Shown here: positions 48,966 to 56,539 of the stretch, in pieces
Layout: each line of letters opens with the position of its first letter
Numbering within the stretch: position 1 is the stretch's first letter
Source: Leptospira sp. GIMC2001
GTDB lineage: Bacteria; Spirochaetota; Leptospiria; Leptospirales; Leptospiraceae
Length of the DNA: 64,000 bases
Assembly: GCF_028462125.1 (NCBI RefSeq)
Contig: NZ_CP115468.1
Coordinates: 3,093,559 to 3,157,558 of the forward strand
Direction of reading: 5' to 3'
Program-made: the position numbers and the translations under genes
Notes under the pieces: model-generated
Databases searched by the model: none
What the model was told of the DNA's origin: nothing
Seen by the model: the letters and a program-made list of their open reading frames with translations, nothing else

Positions 48966-49733
48966 AATTAAACTTTTGAATTCTGGTCGTCTTCCCGATG
49001 TCGCAGAATCTATTCCTTCCTTAGCATCTGGTGAATTCAAAATATCAAAAGTCAATCGCTTATCTTGATCAATGATTGAACTCAAGTCACGATCCAAATA
49101 TCTAAATCCTTGTTTGGTGGAAACAGTTGCTGAATGAGAATTTTTCGAGAATTTTTTCGCAAATTTTAAGCTGGCTGTCTTCAAAGATTCAGTATCTTTA
49201 TATATTTCATCAAGAATTCCCATTCTAAAAGCGTCCGCAGTCTTAATAGCATTGCCTTCTAGAACATGCTGTGTTGCAAGTCTCTGTCCAATAACATTCA
49301 TCAATAAAAAAGTGATAAAACTTGGAACTCGAATTCCCAATTTCACTTCTGGCAAACCCCATCTTGAACCCTCTAATCCAAATCGATAATCACTGGCAAG
49401 TCCAATCATAGCACCATAGCCCAAAGCATGTCCGCCAATTTCGGACAATACTGGAATTGGCAGATCATATATTTTCTTCAATATTCCAAAAAAATAACTT
49501 AGAAAATCTTCAATTTTTTTTGGGTCAGATTCGTTCTTCAATGTTTGCAAATCCAGACCTTGTGAAAATACACCCGAACGACTGCTGCGAATAATCAACG
49601 CATACATTGATTTATTTTGTATTTGGTTGATAATTCTGTCCAACTCTGCAAAACTCACAAGATCAAAACTATTTCCTTCATTGATATTGAGTTCTACAAT
49701 CCCAATTCCATCTTCGATTTTGAAATCAATCAT
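48960..49733 (-). CDS. Enoyl-CoA hydratase/isomerase family protein
   Basis: A 257-aa crotonase-fold protein when started at 49733. The oxyanion-hole elements are visible as SRSGVFSQGLDLQTL (about 50-64) and GGHALGYGAMIGLASDYRFG (about 95-114). The second catalytic Glu position PEVKLGIRVP is present, while the first Glu of true hydratases (in GGG-x-E) is replaced (GHALGYG). It may be an isomerase or another crotonase-type enzyme. A longer start at 49769 adds 12 residues without clear support. Confidence 0.85.
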   Translation of the reverse strand: MIDFKIEDGIGIVELNINEGNSFDLVSFAELDRIINQIQNKSMYALIIRSSRSGVFSQGLDLQTLKNESDPKKIEDFLSYFFGILKKIYDLPIPVLSEIGGHALGYGAMIGLASDYRFGLEGSRWGLPEVKLGIRVPSFITFLLMNVIGQRLATQHVLEGNAIKTADAFRMGILDEIYKDTESLKTASLKFAKKFSKNSHSATVSTKQGFRYLDRDLSSIIDQDKRLTFDILNSPDAKEGIDSATSGRRPEFKSLIL

Positions 49734-49846
49734 AAGTCCCATCTCCCATTTAGTTAGATATCTAACCAAATAAAAAGTCTATCCCTCTCTGTCAAGGAAT
49801 GTTTTACATTTATTCTGGTTGAGATTGGCGAATTCTATGATTGGAA

Positions 49847-50623
49847 CTATGAGTTCACAAATTCAAATTCTTTGTATGTATAACTGAATTTTTTACGAAA
49901 TTCTTCTTTGCTTAGTCCTGACTTAGACCATTCCTCTTCGAAGACTTCCCTCTTGAGTTTATAATCGTCATTGAGTGGAATTTCAATTTTTGCAACTGTT
50001 TCATTGAATTCTTGACTTGAATATAAACTAAAACTATGCTTGTTCGCACCGGACTCATCCAGCATGATTCCAACCATGGTAAGCCCTAGTCCAGCACCTT
50101 CGGACTCATCTCCATGTTCCATAAAAAAATCAATCAAACTCGAAAAAGATTTTGCTCGATCAAACTTAGTTCGAATTTTTTCTTCTTCCTGAGCGAGAAG
50201 AGGAAAATTATTTTTTACTTTAATGTTTAAAACATTCTGATTAAAATACATTGTACAAATAACTGGAAGATCGTACTTTTTGAATTTTGGTTTATAAGCT
50301 ATAACTTTCTCTTCAGCCAGATTGTCTTTAAATTCCAGCATGCCCTTTGCGTAATCATTCGGATCATAAATATCTAATCCCAAATCCTTAAATACAACTC
50401 TTTTCAGATTGGCCTTAGTTCCATTAATGACCAATTCTTTTGCAGCAGAATAAGACATATCGAGTAAATCCATACGATTGTATTTTGTGAGTATAGTGGA
50501 AATAATTTTATGAATCAACTTTTCTCCATAATCACTTAGAAAATAAGTTTTTACCGAGAGTATTTTCTCTTTATCTATGGAATCAAATATGAGTGCTTCT
50601 TGTTTTGATTTCTGTGCGGACAT
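49847..50623 (-). CDS. HATPase-domain protein (histidine kinase-like ATPase)
   Basis: A 258-aa cytoplasmic protein with no His-phosphorylation domain. The GHKL-type ATP-binding signs are an N box (SYSAAKELVINGTKAN) and a G2 box (DESEGAGLGLTMVGIML). The G1 box is not clear. The first 40 residues and the C-terminal 40 are helical and unrecognised. It may act as an anti-sigma or signalling ATPase, as in spirochaete-specific families. The start at 50623 (MSAQKSK) is preferred over 50659. It is divergent from the 7TMR-DISM kinase gene, with a 282-bp gap. Confidence 0.65.
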   Translation of the reverse strand: MSAQKSKQEALIFDSIDKEKILSVKTYFLSDYGEKLIHKIISTILTKYNRMDLLDMSYSAAKELVINGTKANLKRVVFKDLGLDIYDPNDYAKGMLEFKDNLAEEKVIAYKPKFKKYDLPVICTMYFNQNVLNIKVKNNFPLLAQEEEKIRTKFDRAKSFSSLIDFFMEHGDESEGAGLGLTMVGIMLDESGANKHSFSLYSSQEFNETVAKIEIPLNDDYKLKREVFEEEWSKSGLSKEEFRKKFSYTYKEFEFVNS

Positions 50624-50905
50624 AAAGAACAGAATTGTAATCATTTTAACACAAATCAATTAGATTTTTAAAATAGTATCATAAGCTTTTATACTAGAAC
50701 ATTTGATTGAAATAAAAGAACGAATGAAATGGTATATTTCCAACAAAAAAATGAAAAACTTAAAAGATATAACAGTCAATTTATTTCAAATAATTTCTAG
50801 AATCCTTTCCTAATAATCGCATTGTATTTTAATCGAATGGACTAAGTAACATTTTACCTGGAAACTTCTTCTCAAGAAGGAACTTGGATTATTAATGGAG
50901 AAGCA

Positions 50906-52879
50906 ATGTTGAGAAGATTGTTAATATTTTTTTATATCATAGGTATTTCAGGGGAATTGCTCTCGTCCCCGACACCGAGATTTGAGAACGGTGTTCTGGA
51001 TATTCGATCTTGGAATTTCAGTAAGCCATTAAAGCTCGAAGGAGATATCCAATTTTATTGGAATCAATTGATTGATCCGAACAAAGCTGAATTGAACTCT
51101 GAAGGATCTCTTATAAAAATTGGAACAGCGTGGAATGTGGCCAATGAGAATTCTGATTTAAGATTACAACCCCATGGATATGGTACGTATCGATTTAAGA
51201 TTCTAACAAATAAATCTGAAATTTATTCACTCTATATTCCAACCATTTCCACGGCTTATAATTTCTATATCAATGGAGACTACATTTTAAGTGTTGGAAA
51301 AGTTGGTGTTAGCCGCTCTGAATCAATCGGATTTCTACACCCGCAAGTAATCCAACTACCTCAAGAAGAGGAATTGGAAATTCTAATTCAAGTAAGCAAT
51401 TATGATCATATAAAAGCTGGTTTATGGAGATTTATAAAAATTGGAAAACATACTCAAATCAATTCTTTTCATGATAACGCAGTTGCATTAGATTTTTTTA
51501 TCTTTGGTAGTTTTTTAATAATGTCTCTTTATCATTTTGGTTTATACATTCTTCACAGAAAAGATAAATCCACTTTATATTTTGGATTATTTTTATTTAT
51601 TTTAAGCTTTCGTAGCTTAGTTACAGGTGAACATTATTTGTACCAACTATTGGGTGTTGATAACTTTTCAATTGATTGGGGTTTGCGAATTGAATTCTTT
51701 GCTTTTTACCTTGGAATTCCAACTTTACTCGGATACTTGTATTCGATTTTTCCAAAGCAAACAAATAAAATCATCTTTGTATCACTCTTTGGACTATTGC
51801 TCACACTTTGTTTAATAGTAATATTATTTCCAGCCAATATATTTACAAAGTTTACTCCTCATGTTGAATACTTAATAATTTTTACTGGCATATTTGGTAT
51901 GTATGTTTTAGTGAAGGCTCTTGTGGATAAAGCAGAAGGAAGTTCGATTGCGTTGTTTGGATTTTTTGTTTTCTTTGTATTTGTATTGAATGATATTTCT
52001 TATACAAGAAATTTTATTGATACGGGATATTATGCGCATGTCGGATTCTTTTTATTTGTTTTGATTCAATCATTTTTTATATCAAGAAGATTTGCAAAAG
52101 CATTTGATCGGGTAGAAGACCTTTCCAATAATCTGGAAAAATTAGTAGAGATTCGAACCAATGAATATAAAATCGAAAAGAAGAAAGCAGATGAGGCAGG
52201 TGTCTGGAAAGACAATCTGATATCATTAGTTGCTCATGATTTAAGATCTCCTTTAGCATCATTTTATGGAGCTATTGAATTGCTCGAAGATGAGGAAATG
52301 AGCAGAGACGAGAAGAAACAAATTTTCAAATCATCACGTGCAATGATTCGACATTCCCTATCAACTATATCACATTTGCTGAACCTCAATCGATTTCAGA
52401 CCGGATACTTTACACTGACCAAAGAAAAAATCAATCTCTTAGAACTCATAAATTCTGTTGTAGAATCAATGCGTTCGGAAACAGAAGCGAAGTCTCAAAA
52501 TGTTGAGATTCAAATAGATAAAAAATACCAAGCAAACCTAGATCGCTTTCTTATTGGCGAAGTGATTCGCAATATCTTACTAAATGCGGTTAAGTTTAGT
52601 CCAGAATCCTCAACAATTGTTGTGCAACTCAGCCAGATAAATGGAAACTATGCGCTTTCTATTATTGATCAAGGTATGGGAATGACGGAAGAAACAAAGA
52701 AAAATCTAATAGCAGGTAATAAACAGCAGAGCAAATACGGAACTGCTGGAGAAAAAGGTTTTGGTATTGGTATGAGTATTTGCATACAATTGATCCAAGC
52801 TCATGGCGGAAGCCTTCATGTAGAATCAATGTTAGGCGAAGGAACAAATGTATCAATTATCGGATTGGAAATAATCTGA
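50906..52879 (+). CDS. 7TMR-DISM sensor histidine kinase
   Basis: A membrane sensor kinase of 657 aa. A signal peptide and a periplasmic jelly-roll-like 7TMR-DISMED2 domain (about 22-180) are followed by seven membrane segments (about 190-390), a coiled coil and a kinase core. The H box is SLVAHDLRSPLASFYGA (His about 446), the N box is EVIRNILLNAVKFSPES, G1 is DQGMGMTEE and G2 is GEKGFGIGMSI. The periplasmic part likely binds a carbohydrate or similar ligand. GGAG precedes the start. No response regulator gene is adjacent. Confidence 0.92.
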   Translation: MLRRLLIFFYIIGISGELLSSPTPRFENGVLDIRSWNFSKPLKLEGDIQFYWNQLIDPNKAELNSEGSLIKIGTAWNVANENSDLRLQPHGYGTYRFKILTNKSEIYSLYIPTISTAYNFYINGDYILSVGKVGVSRSESIGFLHPQVIQLPQEEELEILIQVSNYDHIKAGLWRFIKIGKHTQINSFHDNAVALDFFIFGSFLIMSLYHFGLYILHRKDKSTLYFGLFLFILSFRSLVTGEHYLYQLLGVDNFSIDWGLRIEFFAFYLGIPTLLGYLYSIFPKQTNKIIFVSLFGLLLTLCLIVILFPANIFTKFTPHVEYLIIFTGIFGMYVLVKALVDKAEGSSIALFGFFVFFVFVLNDISYTRNFIDTGYYAHVGFFLFVLIQSFFISRRFAKAFDRVEDLSNNLEKLVEIRTNEYKIEKKKADEAGVWKDNLISLVAHDLRSPLASFYGAIELLEDEEMSRDEKKQIFKSSRAMIRHSLSTISHLLNLNRFQTGYFTLTKEKINLLELINSVVESMRSETEAKSQNVEIQIDKKYQANLDRFLIGEVIRNILLNAVKFSPESSTIVVQLSQINGNYALSIIDQGMGMTEETKKNLIAGNKQQSKYGTAGEKGFGIGMSICIQLIQAHGGSLHVESMLGEGTNVSIIGLEII

Positions 52880-53040
52880 TCGGACAGTAGACTGAATGAT
52901 ATCAAAGTGCAATGCATCAGACTTGCGTTGCATTCATATGCTTATGAATTACAAGATTGACTTCTCACTTATGATACAGAATCAATCCTATGACACAATA
53001 GGACGCCTTAATTAGGGAGTCGTAGTATAGTATAATTGAG

Positions 53041-53724
53041 CTACAAAAACAAGGCCTCTATATCAATAGTCGTAGTTGTGTTACCGTTCGCATTGCTTGC
53101 AGTGATGGTATGAATTGTCGATGCTTGTGGTCCGGAAGGCGTTCCACTGATTGCGCATGTTGTATTGTCAATACTTAGTCCTGAGGGTAATGTTGGAGAT
53201 GATGTACAACTGGTTATCGATCCGGAAAATGTCGGCGTTAGAGTTGTGATGGCTTGACCAACCCCAAAAGTATAAGGACTGCCTACATAGCTTAAAGAAG
53301 AAGGAGGTAAGACGACATTGATATTTATATTGATATTTGCTGTTGTACTTCCATTAGAATTCGCTGCAGTGATCGTATAACTAGAATCAGATTGGGATAC
53401 CGTAGGTGTTCCGCTGATTGCGCAGTTTAAATTGTCAATAAGAATTCCTGTTGGTAGTATTGGTGATGATATGCAGCTCGATACTGATCCATTAAATGTT
53501 GGAGCAATCGTTGAAATTTCTAAATCTCGAGTCCAGGAATAAGGGCTGCCTGCATAGAACAACGAAGAAGGAGCAGCATTGGATGAATTTGAACTTGCAA
53601 TAAGCCCAACAAGACTAGCGATCAATCCAATTCCATCTTCTTCAATCTTGTCTTGTTCTAGATGATAGAACAGGCAATTAGAGATTAAACTTGATAAAGT
53701 CAATACAATAAATAATTTCCCCAT
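53041..53724 (-). CDS. Lipoprotein with two Ig-like (He_PIG) repeats
   Basis: A 227-aa exported protein with a signal sequence ending in a lipobox (ISNC). Two repeats of about 80 residues (about 52-140 and 141-225) share the pattern SPYxW/F, TPTFxGSxxSC, SPxLPxG, IDNxxCAISGTP and TITAxNxNG-TT. These are putative-Ig (He_PIG/cadherin-like) modules that usually mediate adhesion or surface binding. The Cys pair in each repeat is conserved. It is 3 bp after the adjacent lipoprotein gene on the same strand. Confidence 0.8.
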   Translation of the reverse strand: MGKLFIVLTLSSLISNCLFYHLEQDKIEEDGIGLIASLVGLIASSNSSNAAPSSLFYAGSPYSWTRDLEISTIAPTFNGSVSSCISSPILPTGILIDNLNCAISGTPTVSQSDSSYTITAANSNGSTTANINININVVLPPSSLSYVGSPYTFGVGQAITTLTPTFSGSITSCTSSPTLPSGLSIDNTTCAISGTPSGPQASTIHTITASNANGNTTTTIDIEALFL

Positions 53725-53727
53725 ATT

Positions 53728-54372
53728 CTACCTCATCTTGATTTTTAAGATTTGATCTTTTGAAATTGTCTTTTTAGTCCCTGCCGCGTCTTCTATTTCG
53801 ATTCCTTCAGCATCTTGACGTAAAATTTTGCCTTGAAAAATCTTTCCACCTTTCAACCAAATTGTTGGTAAATCATTCCTAATTTTTAACTTTTGTTCAT
53901 ATTGAGAAAGAGTAGCTTCTACAACTTCATCAAATTCTTTCTGTTTAACACTCAATTGATTATCTATCGACTCTTGAAGTAACTTTTGGAAGAGCTCATT
54001 ATCTGAATCCAAACTTTTTGCAATCTTGTTTTCTAAAGAGATCGGCAACGGACACTCTTCTACGACTAACGTATCTTTGCTTATTGTTAGGGAAAAACCC
54101 AAGACAACAGATATTAACACATCATACCATTTGGAGGATTCTCTAACTCGGTAAGCCTTAGTAGACGATGGGAATAAGTTATCAGAATTACGAATATAGA
54201 GCGGAAAACTTCCATAGCCTATTTTCCACCGCGCGTGTTCACCAATCACTTTACAAGAACGCGACGAAGATGCAAGGATTATTTCGTCCTCTTTGTTCGC
54301 AGAAATCTCCTGGATAGAAGAACATCGGTAGAGTGTTGTTGATATTATGAATGTTATATAAAAATATTTCAT
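53728..54372 (-). CDS. Hypothetical lipoprotein
   Basis: A 214-aa protein when started at 54372, giving a signal sequence with a lipobox-like LYRC. A longer start at 54420 adds 16 residues. The mature part has a predicted beta-rich start and a helical, charged middle (EFDEVVEATLSQYEQKLKI). The end reads WLKGGKIFQGKILRQDAEGIEIEDAAGTKKTISKDQI, a short beta-barrel-like module seen in many spirochaete lipoproteins. Function unknown. It is the upstream gene of a lipoprotein pair. Confidence 0.7.
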   Translation of the reverse strand: MKYFYITFIISTTLYRCSSIQEISANKEDEIILASSSRSCKVIGEHARWKIGYGSFPLYIRNSDNLFPSSTKAYRVRESSKWYDVLISVVLGFSLTISKDTLVVEECPLPISLENKIAKSLDSDNELFQKLLQESIDNQLSVKQKEFDEVVEATLSQYEQKLKIRNDLPTIWLKGGKIFQGKILRQDAEGIEIEDAAGTKKTISKDQILKIKMR

Positions 54373-54494
54373 TTCATTGATGCTTTTTTCTGCAAAAAAT
54401 AATGTCATTCGATTTTTCATTTTTTCCGATTACGAAATAAATTTTTTATGAAATTCATAATCCAGTAGAATGATTTATCATGGGAATTCAGTTA
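54373..54494. other. Non-coding spacer before 5S remnants
   Basis: A 122-bp AT-rich spacer between the lipoprotein start and the first recognisable 5S-derived sequence. I see nothing in it beyond a possible promoter for the lipoprotein pair on the minus strand. Confidence 0.4.
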
Positions 54495-54640
54495 ATAGTG
54501 ACTGTCCTGGAACTGGCTACTTCCACCCCCGTCGACCGCGCTTGTCAGCTTGTCTTACGTCCAAGCCTTGCTCCCTATGGATAGCCGAGTCTGTCATTCA
54601 GCGAAACATATATTATTTCGGGATAGCTGAGGTGTCTTCA
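54495..54640 (-). pseudogene. Decayed 5S rRNA copy (candidate)
   Basis: The stretch at 54495-54510 repeats the 3' flank and 3' end of the intact 5S gene (ATAxTGACTGTCCTGG, one mismatch). Next comes AACTGGCTACTTCCA, which resembles the real AACGCCCTACTCTCCCA. At about 54595-54640, CATTCAGCGAAACATATATT aligns with the 5S CATACAGCGAACCATATAGT (plus-strand view). A segment of about 60 bases between the two blocks has no match. The 5' half of 5S is missing. I read this as an old, diverged 5S copy. The alignment was done by eye, so confidence is moderate. Confidence 0.5.
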
Positions 54641-54663
54641 GGCTTTCTTATAAACAAATATCT

Positions 54664-54826
54664 TGGCAACATTTCGCAGCGACCAGAGGAAGCGAGAAAG
54701 CGACTTTCGTGATCGCATCCCAAGTTCATCATGAAAAGTCGTGGGCGATGCCAACTCGCATTAAGCATCTGAACACAAAAAAAGCGCCTCATAACGAAGC
54801 GCTTGCTTTATAAATAATGACTGTCC
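54664..54826. repeat. 163-bp tandem unit, copy 1
   Basis: First of two direct repeats with a period of 163 bp, each starting at TGGCAAC. It differs from copy 2 at about four positions. In the 5S direction each unit starts with the base after the 5S 3' end, carries the 5S terminator hairpin and a spacer, and ends in a piece resembling the 5S 3' end (TCTGGTCGCTG and GTTGCCA, compared with TATGGTTCGCTG in the gene). Confidence 0.85.
54777..54804 (-). terminator. Duplicated intrinsic terminator in repeat copy 1
   Basis: On the minus strand a 9-bp stem (AAGCGCTTC with GAGGCGCTT, one G-T pair) and a 5-nt loop are followed by a run of T. It is identical in its core to the terminator after the intact 5S gene and came with the repeat duplication. 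Confidence 0.75.
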
Positions 54827-54899
54827 TGGCAACATTTCGCAGCGACCAGAGGAAGCGAGAAAGCGACTTTCGTGATCGCATCCTAAATTCATCATGAAA

Positions 54900-54925
54900 T
54901 GGTACTCCCCCAAAAAACTGGACAG
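54900..54925 (+). repeat. Left terminal inverted repeat of IS
   Basis: Twelve terminal bases TGGTACTCCCCC match the right end perfectly. A second block GGACAG at positions 21-26 also matches, while the A/T tract between differs. Begins with TG as in other IS3-family elements. Confidence 0.9.
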
Positions 54926-54955
54926 AAAAAATGGTTCTTCGCTAAGGAGAAACAA

Positions 54956-55261
54956 ATGTATCAAGGACCCAAAGACTACCCTCATGAGTTCAAAATCCAA
55001 TCACTGAAACGGTATTTGGAAAATGGATGTAGGTGTAATTTTACTGCCAAAGAATTAGGAATACCAGAATCTACCCTTAGAGGTTGGAGAACGAAATATA
55101 TGGCTGAAGTGAAACAAGAAATTAAGCCCAATAAAAAGGGGAAGAAAGATTATGAAAGTTTACTTATTGAAAAAGAAAAGAGAATCCAGCAATTAGAAGC
55201 TGAGAATTTAATTTTAAAAAAGTCAATAGGCATTTTCACAAGAGACCCACAACAAAAATAG
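54956..55261 (+). CDS. IS3-family transposase OrfA
   Basis: A 101-aa protein of the HTH_Tnp_1 type when started at 54956. The helix-turn-helix is seen in KIQSLKRYLENGCRCNFTAKELGIPESTLRGWRTKY. A leucine-zipper-like end (EKEKRIQQLEAENLILKK) follows, as is usual for OrfA dimerisation. A start at 54899 would use target DNA and is unlikely. The slippery site at 55216-55222 lies in the KK codons, so ribosomes can shift into the OrfB frame to make the fused transposase. Confidence 0.9.
   Translation: MYQGPKDYPHEFKIQSLKRYLENGCRCNFTAKELGIPESTLRGWRTKYMAEVKQEIKPNKKGKKDYESLLIEKEKRIQQLEAENLILKKSIGIFTRDPQQK
55216..55222 (+). other. Programmed -1 frameshift site (A AAA AAG)
   Basis: The heptamer A AAA AAG sits in frame on the AAA AAG (Lys-Lys) codons of OrfA. 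Slipping back one base leads into the frame of OrfB, which is open from here (continuing VNRHFHKRP through to KYQFIKD) without a stop. This is the classic IS3-family arrangement. Confidence 0.85.
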
Positions 55262-55302
55262 ATAAGTATCAATTCATTAAAGATAACGTATTATATTTTA
55301 AA

Positions 55303-56133
55303 GTGGTGAAAATGTGCAAGACTTTAGAAGTCTCTAGGTCTGGTTATTACAACTGGAAGAATAGAAGATTAAGTAAACGAAAAGTATTTAATATGCTATT
55401 GCTATCTGAGATAAAACGTATCCACATAGAATCAGAAGAAATATATGGTAGCCCAAAAATCTATGAAACATTGATTACAGAGGGATACTTATGTAATAGA
55501 AAACTTGTAGAAAGATTAATGAAATTAGCGAAAATTCGCAGTAAAATCAAGAAAAAGTTTAGAGTCGTAACAACGAACTCAAAACATTCTAATGAGATTT
55601 CTCCAAACATATTAAATCGAAAATTTAATGCTTCAAAACCTGGAGAAGTATGGTGTTCAGATATCACCTATATAGAAGTAAAATCTCGTTGGTTTTATTT
55701 AACTACGATAATCGATTTGTTTAATCGAGAAATAGTTGGTTGGGATCTAAGCGAAAGCCTAGAATCTAATTCACTAATAACCTGCTTTGATAATGCTTTC
55801 AATTTACACAAACCAGAGCCAGGTTGTATATTCCATTCTGACCGTGGCATACAGTTTGCATCTAGGGAGTTTCGAAGAAAATTACAGGAAAGTGAAATGA
55901 AGCAAAGTATGAGTAGAAAAGGCGATTGTTGGGACAATGCTGTAGCTGAATCCTTTTTTAAAATATTAAAGTCTGAATTGATAAGGCATGTAAGGTATGA
56001 TGATATGAAACAAGCAAAACAAAGTTTATTCGAATATATTGAAATATTTTACAATAGGAAAAGAATTCATTCTACTTTAGGCTTTACTTCACCTAGCGAA
56101 TTCAAAAAACTATATAAAATGCGAACTGCCTAA
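55303..56133 (+). CDS. IS3-family transposase OrfB (DDE integrase catalytic part)
   Basis: A 276-aa catalytic protein shown here from a GTG at 55303. In the cell it is mainly made as a frameshifted OrfAB fusion (54956-56133). An N-terminal HTH_21 region (CKTLEVSRSGYYNWKNR) is followed by the rve domain. The DDE residues are Asp in CSDITYIEV, Asp in FHSDRGIQF and Glu in NAVAESFFKILKSELI. The C-terminal YNRKRIHSTLGFTSPSEF is typical of IS3 members. No inactivating change is visible. Confidence 0.93.
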   Translation: MVKMCKTLEVSRSGYYNWKNRRLSKRKVFNMLLLSEIKRIHIESEEIYGSPKIYETLITEGYLCNRKLVERLMKLAKIRSKIKKKFRVVTTNSKHSNEISPNILNRKFNASKPGEVWCSDITYIEVKSRWFYLTTIIDLFNREIVGWDLSESLESNSLITCFDNAFNLHKPEPGCIFHSDRGIQFASREFRRKLQESEMKQSMSRKGDCWDNAVAESFFKILKSELIRHVRYDDMKQAKQSLFEYIEIFYNRKRIHSTLGFTSPSEFKKLYKMRTA

Positions 56134-56137
56134 TTTA

Positions 56138-56163
56138 CTGTCCGAAAAAAAGGGGGAGTACCA
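56138..56163 (-). repeat. Right terminal inverted repeat of IS
   Basis: Inverse of the left end: 12 terminal bases match exactly and the inner GGACAG block also matches. It ends with CA and is followed by the duplicated AAA. Confidence 0.9.
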
Positions 56164-56204
56164 AAAAGTCGTGGGCGATGCCAATTCGCATTAAGCATCT
56201 GAAC

Positions 56205-56234
56205 ACAAAAAAAGCGCCTCATAACGAAGCGCTT
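56205..56234 (-). terminator. Intrinsic terminator of the 5S rRNA gene
   Basis: About 20 nt after the 5S 3' end on the minus strand there is a 9-bp stem (AAGCGCTTC and GAGGCGCTT) with a GTTAT loop, followed by seven T. It is close to the gene end and well formed, and is repeated in the downstream tandem unit. Confidence 0.85.
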
Positions 56235-56254
56235 GCTTTATATATAATGACTGT

Positions 56255-56370
56255 CCTGGCAACGCCCTACTCTCCCATACAGCGAACCATATAGTACCAT
56301 CGGCGATGAGGGTCTTGACTTCCGTGTTCGGGATGGGAACGGGTATTTCCCCCTCTCCAATATCACCAGG
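56255..56370 (-). rRNA. rrf: 5S ribosomal RNA
   Basis: A 116-nt gene on the minus strand, starting CCTGGTGATA and ending GTTGCCAGG, which pair as helix I. Loop motifs are as expected: CCCATCCCGAACACGGAAGT, CCGATGGTACTATATGG and GGGAGAGTAGG. No 16S, 23S or tRNA gene is next to it, which fits the scattered rRNA genes of Leptospira. Confidence 0.96.
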
Positions 56371-56408
56371 AATTCCATAGTCTGAGACTGCTTCCTTTTG
56401 GCAATACA

Positions 56409-56438
56409 ATATTAGAAAATTTACTCGAAAAATTTGAA
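56409..56438 (-). promoter_or_regulatory. Candidate promoter of the 5S gene
   Basis: On the minus strand TTCAAA (-35-like, 56433-56438) and TAATAT (-10-like, 56409-56414) are 18 bp apart, each matching four of six consensus bases. Transcription would start some 30 nt before the mature 5S. No upstream gene could supply it, so a nearby promoter is needed. Exact position uncertain. Confidence 0.35.
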
Positions 56439-56539
56439 CTAAAATAAAAAATTAACCGCCCAGAATGAACGAATCATTACAGCTATAAATACTAAGGTTG
56501 ACATTGCTTCTCATTATAATTAAATGTGAACTTGTTTTT

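Larger units (their letters stand above)
54900..56163 (+). mobile_element. Intact IS3-family insertion sequence (1264 bp)
   Basis: A complete element that starts TGGTACTCCCCC and ends with its inverse. Inside are two overlapping-frame transposase genes and a -1 frameshift site. It is flanked by AAA on both sides (54897-54899 and 56164-56166), a 3-bp target duplication that agrees with copy 1, which has ATGAAAAGTC unbroken. It has split a 163-bp repeat downstream of the 5S terminator, so 5S expression is probably unharmed. Both reading frames are undamaged and the ends match, so it could still be mobile. Confidence 0.93.
54827..56256. repeat. 163-bp tandem unit, copy 2, split by an IS element
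   Basis: Second copy of the 163-bp unit. It consists of 54827-54899 (73 bp) and 56167-56256 (90 bp). The IS3-family element and its duplicated AAA lie between. Removing the insertion restores exactly 163 bp. It abuts the 3' end of the intact 5S gene. Confidence 0.85.

Noticed and set aside
54510..54640. Small structured RNA such as SRP RNA, tmRNA or RNase P in the GC-richer stretch
   Set aside because: None of the conserved core motifs of these RNAs is present; the blocks match 5S instead.
54470..54712. Plus-strand open frame of 80 codons
   Set aside because: It covers the decayed 5S copy and repeat copy 1, so the frame is probably accidental.
54761..55000. Two minus-strand open frames (also 56191-56409) that share their N-terminal peptide
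   Set aside because: The shared peptide is only the translation of the 163-bp repeat and terminator next to 5S; both cross 5S or IS sequence.
54499..56160. Similarity between GACTGTCC in the 5S flank and ACTGTCC at the IS right end
   Set aside because: Only seven to eight bases; the IS target duplication is AAA at another site, so it is likely chance.
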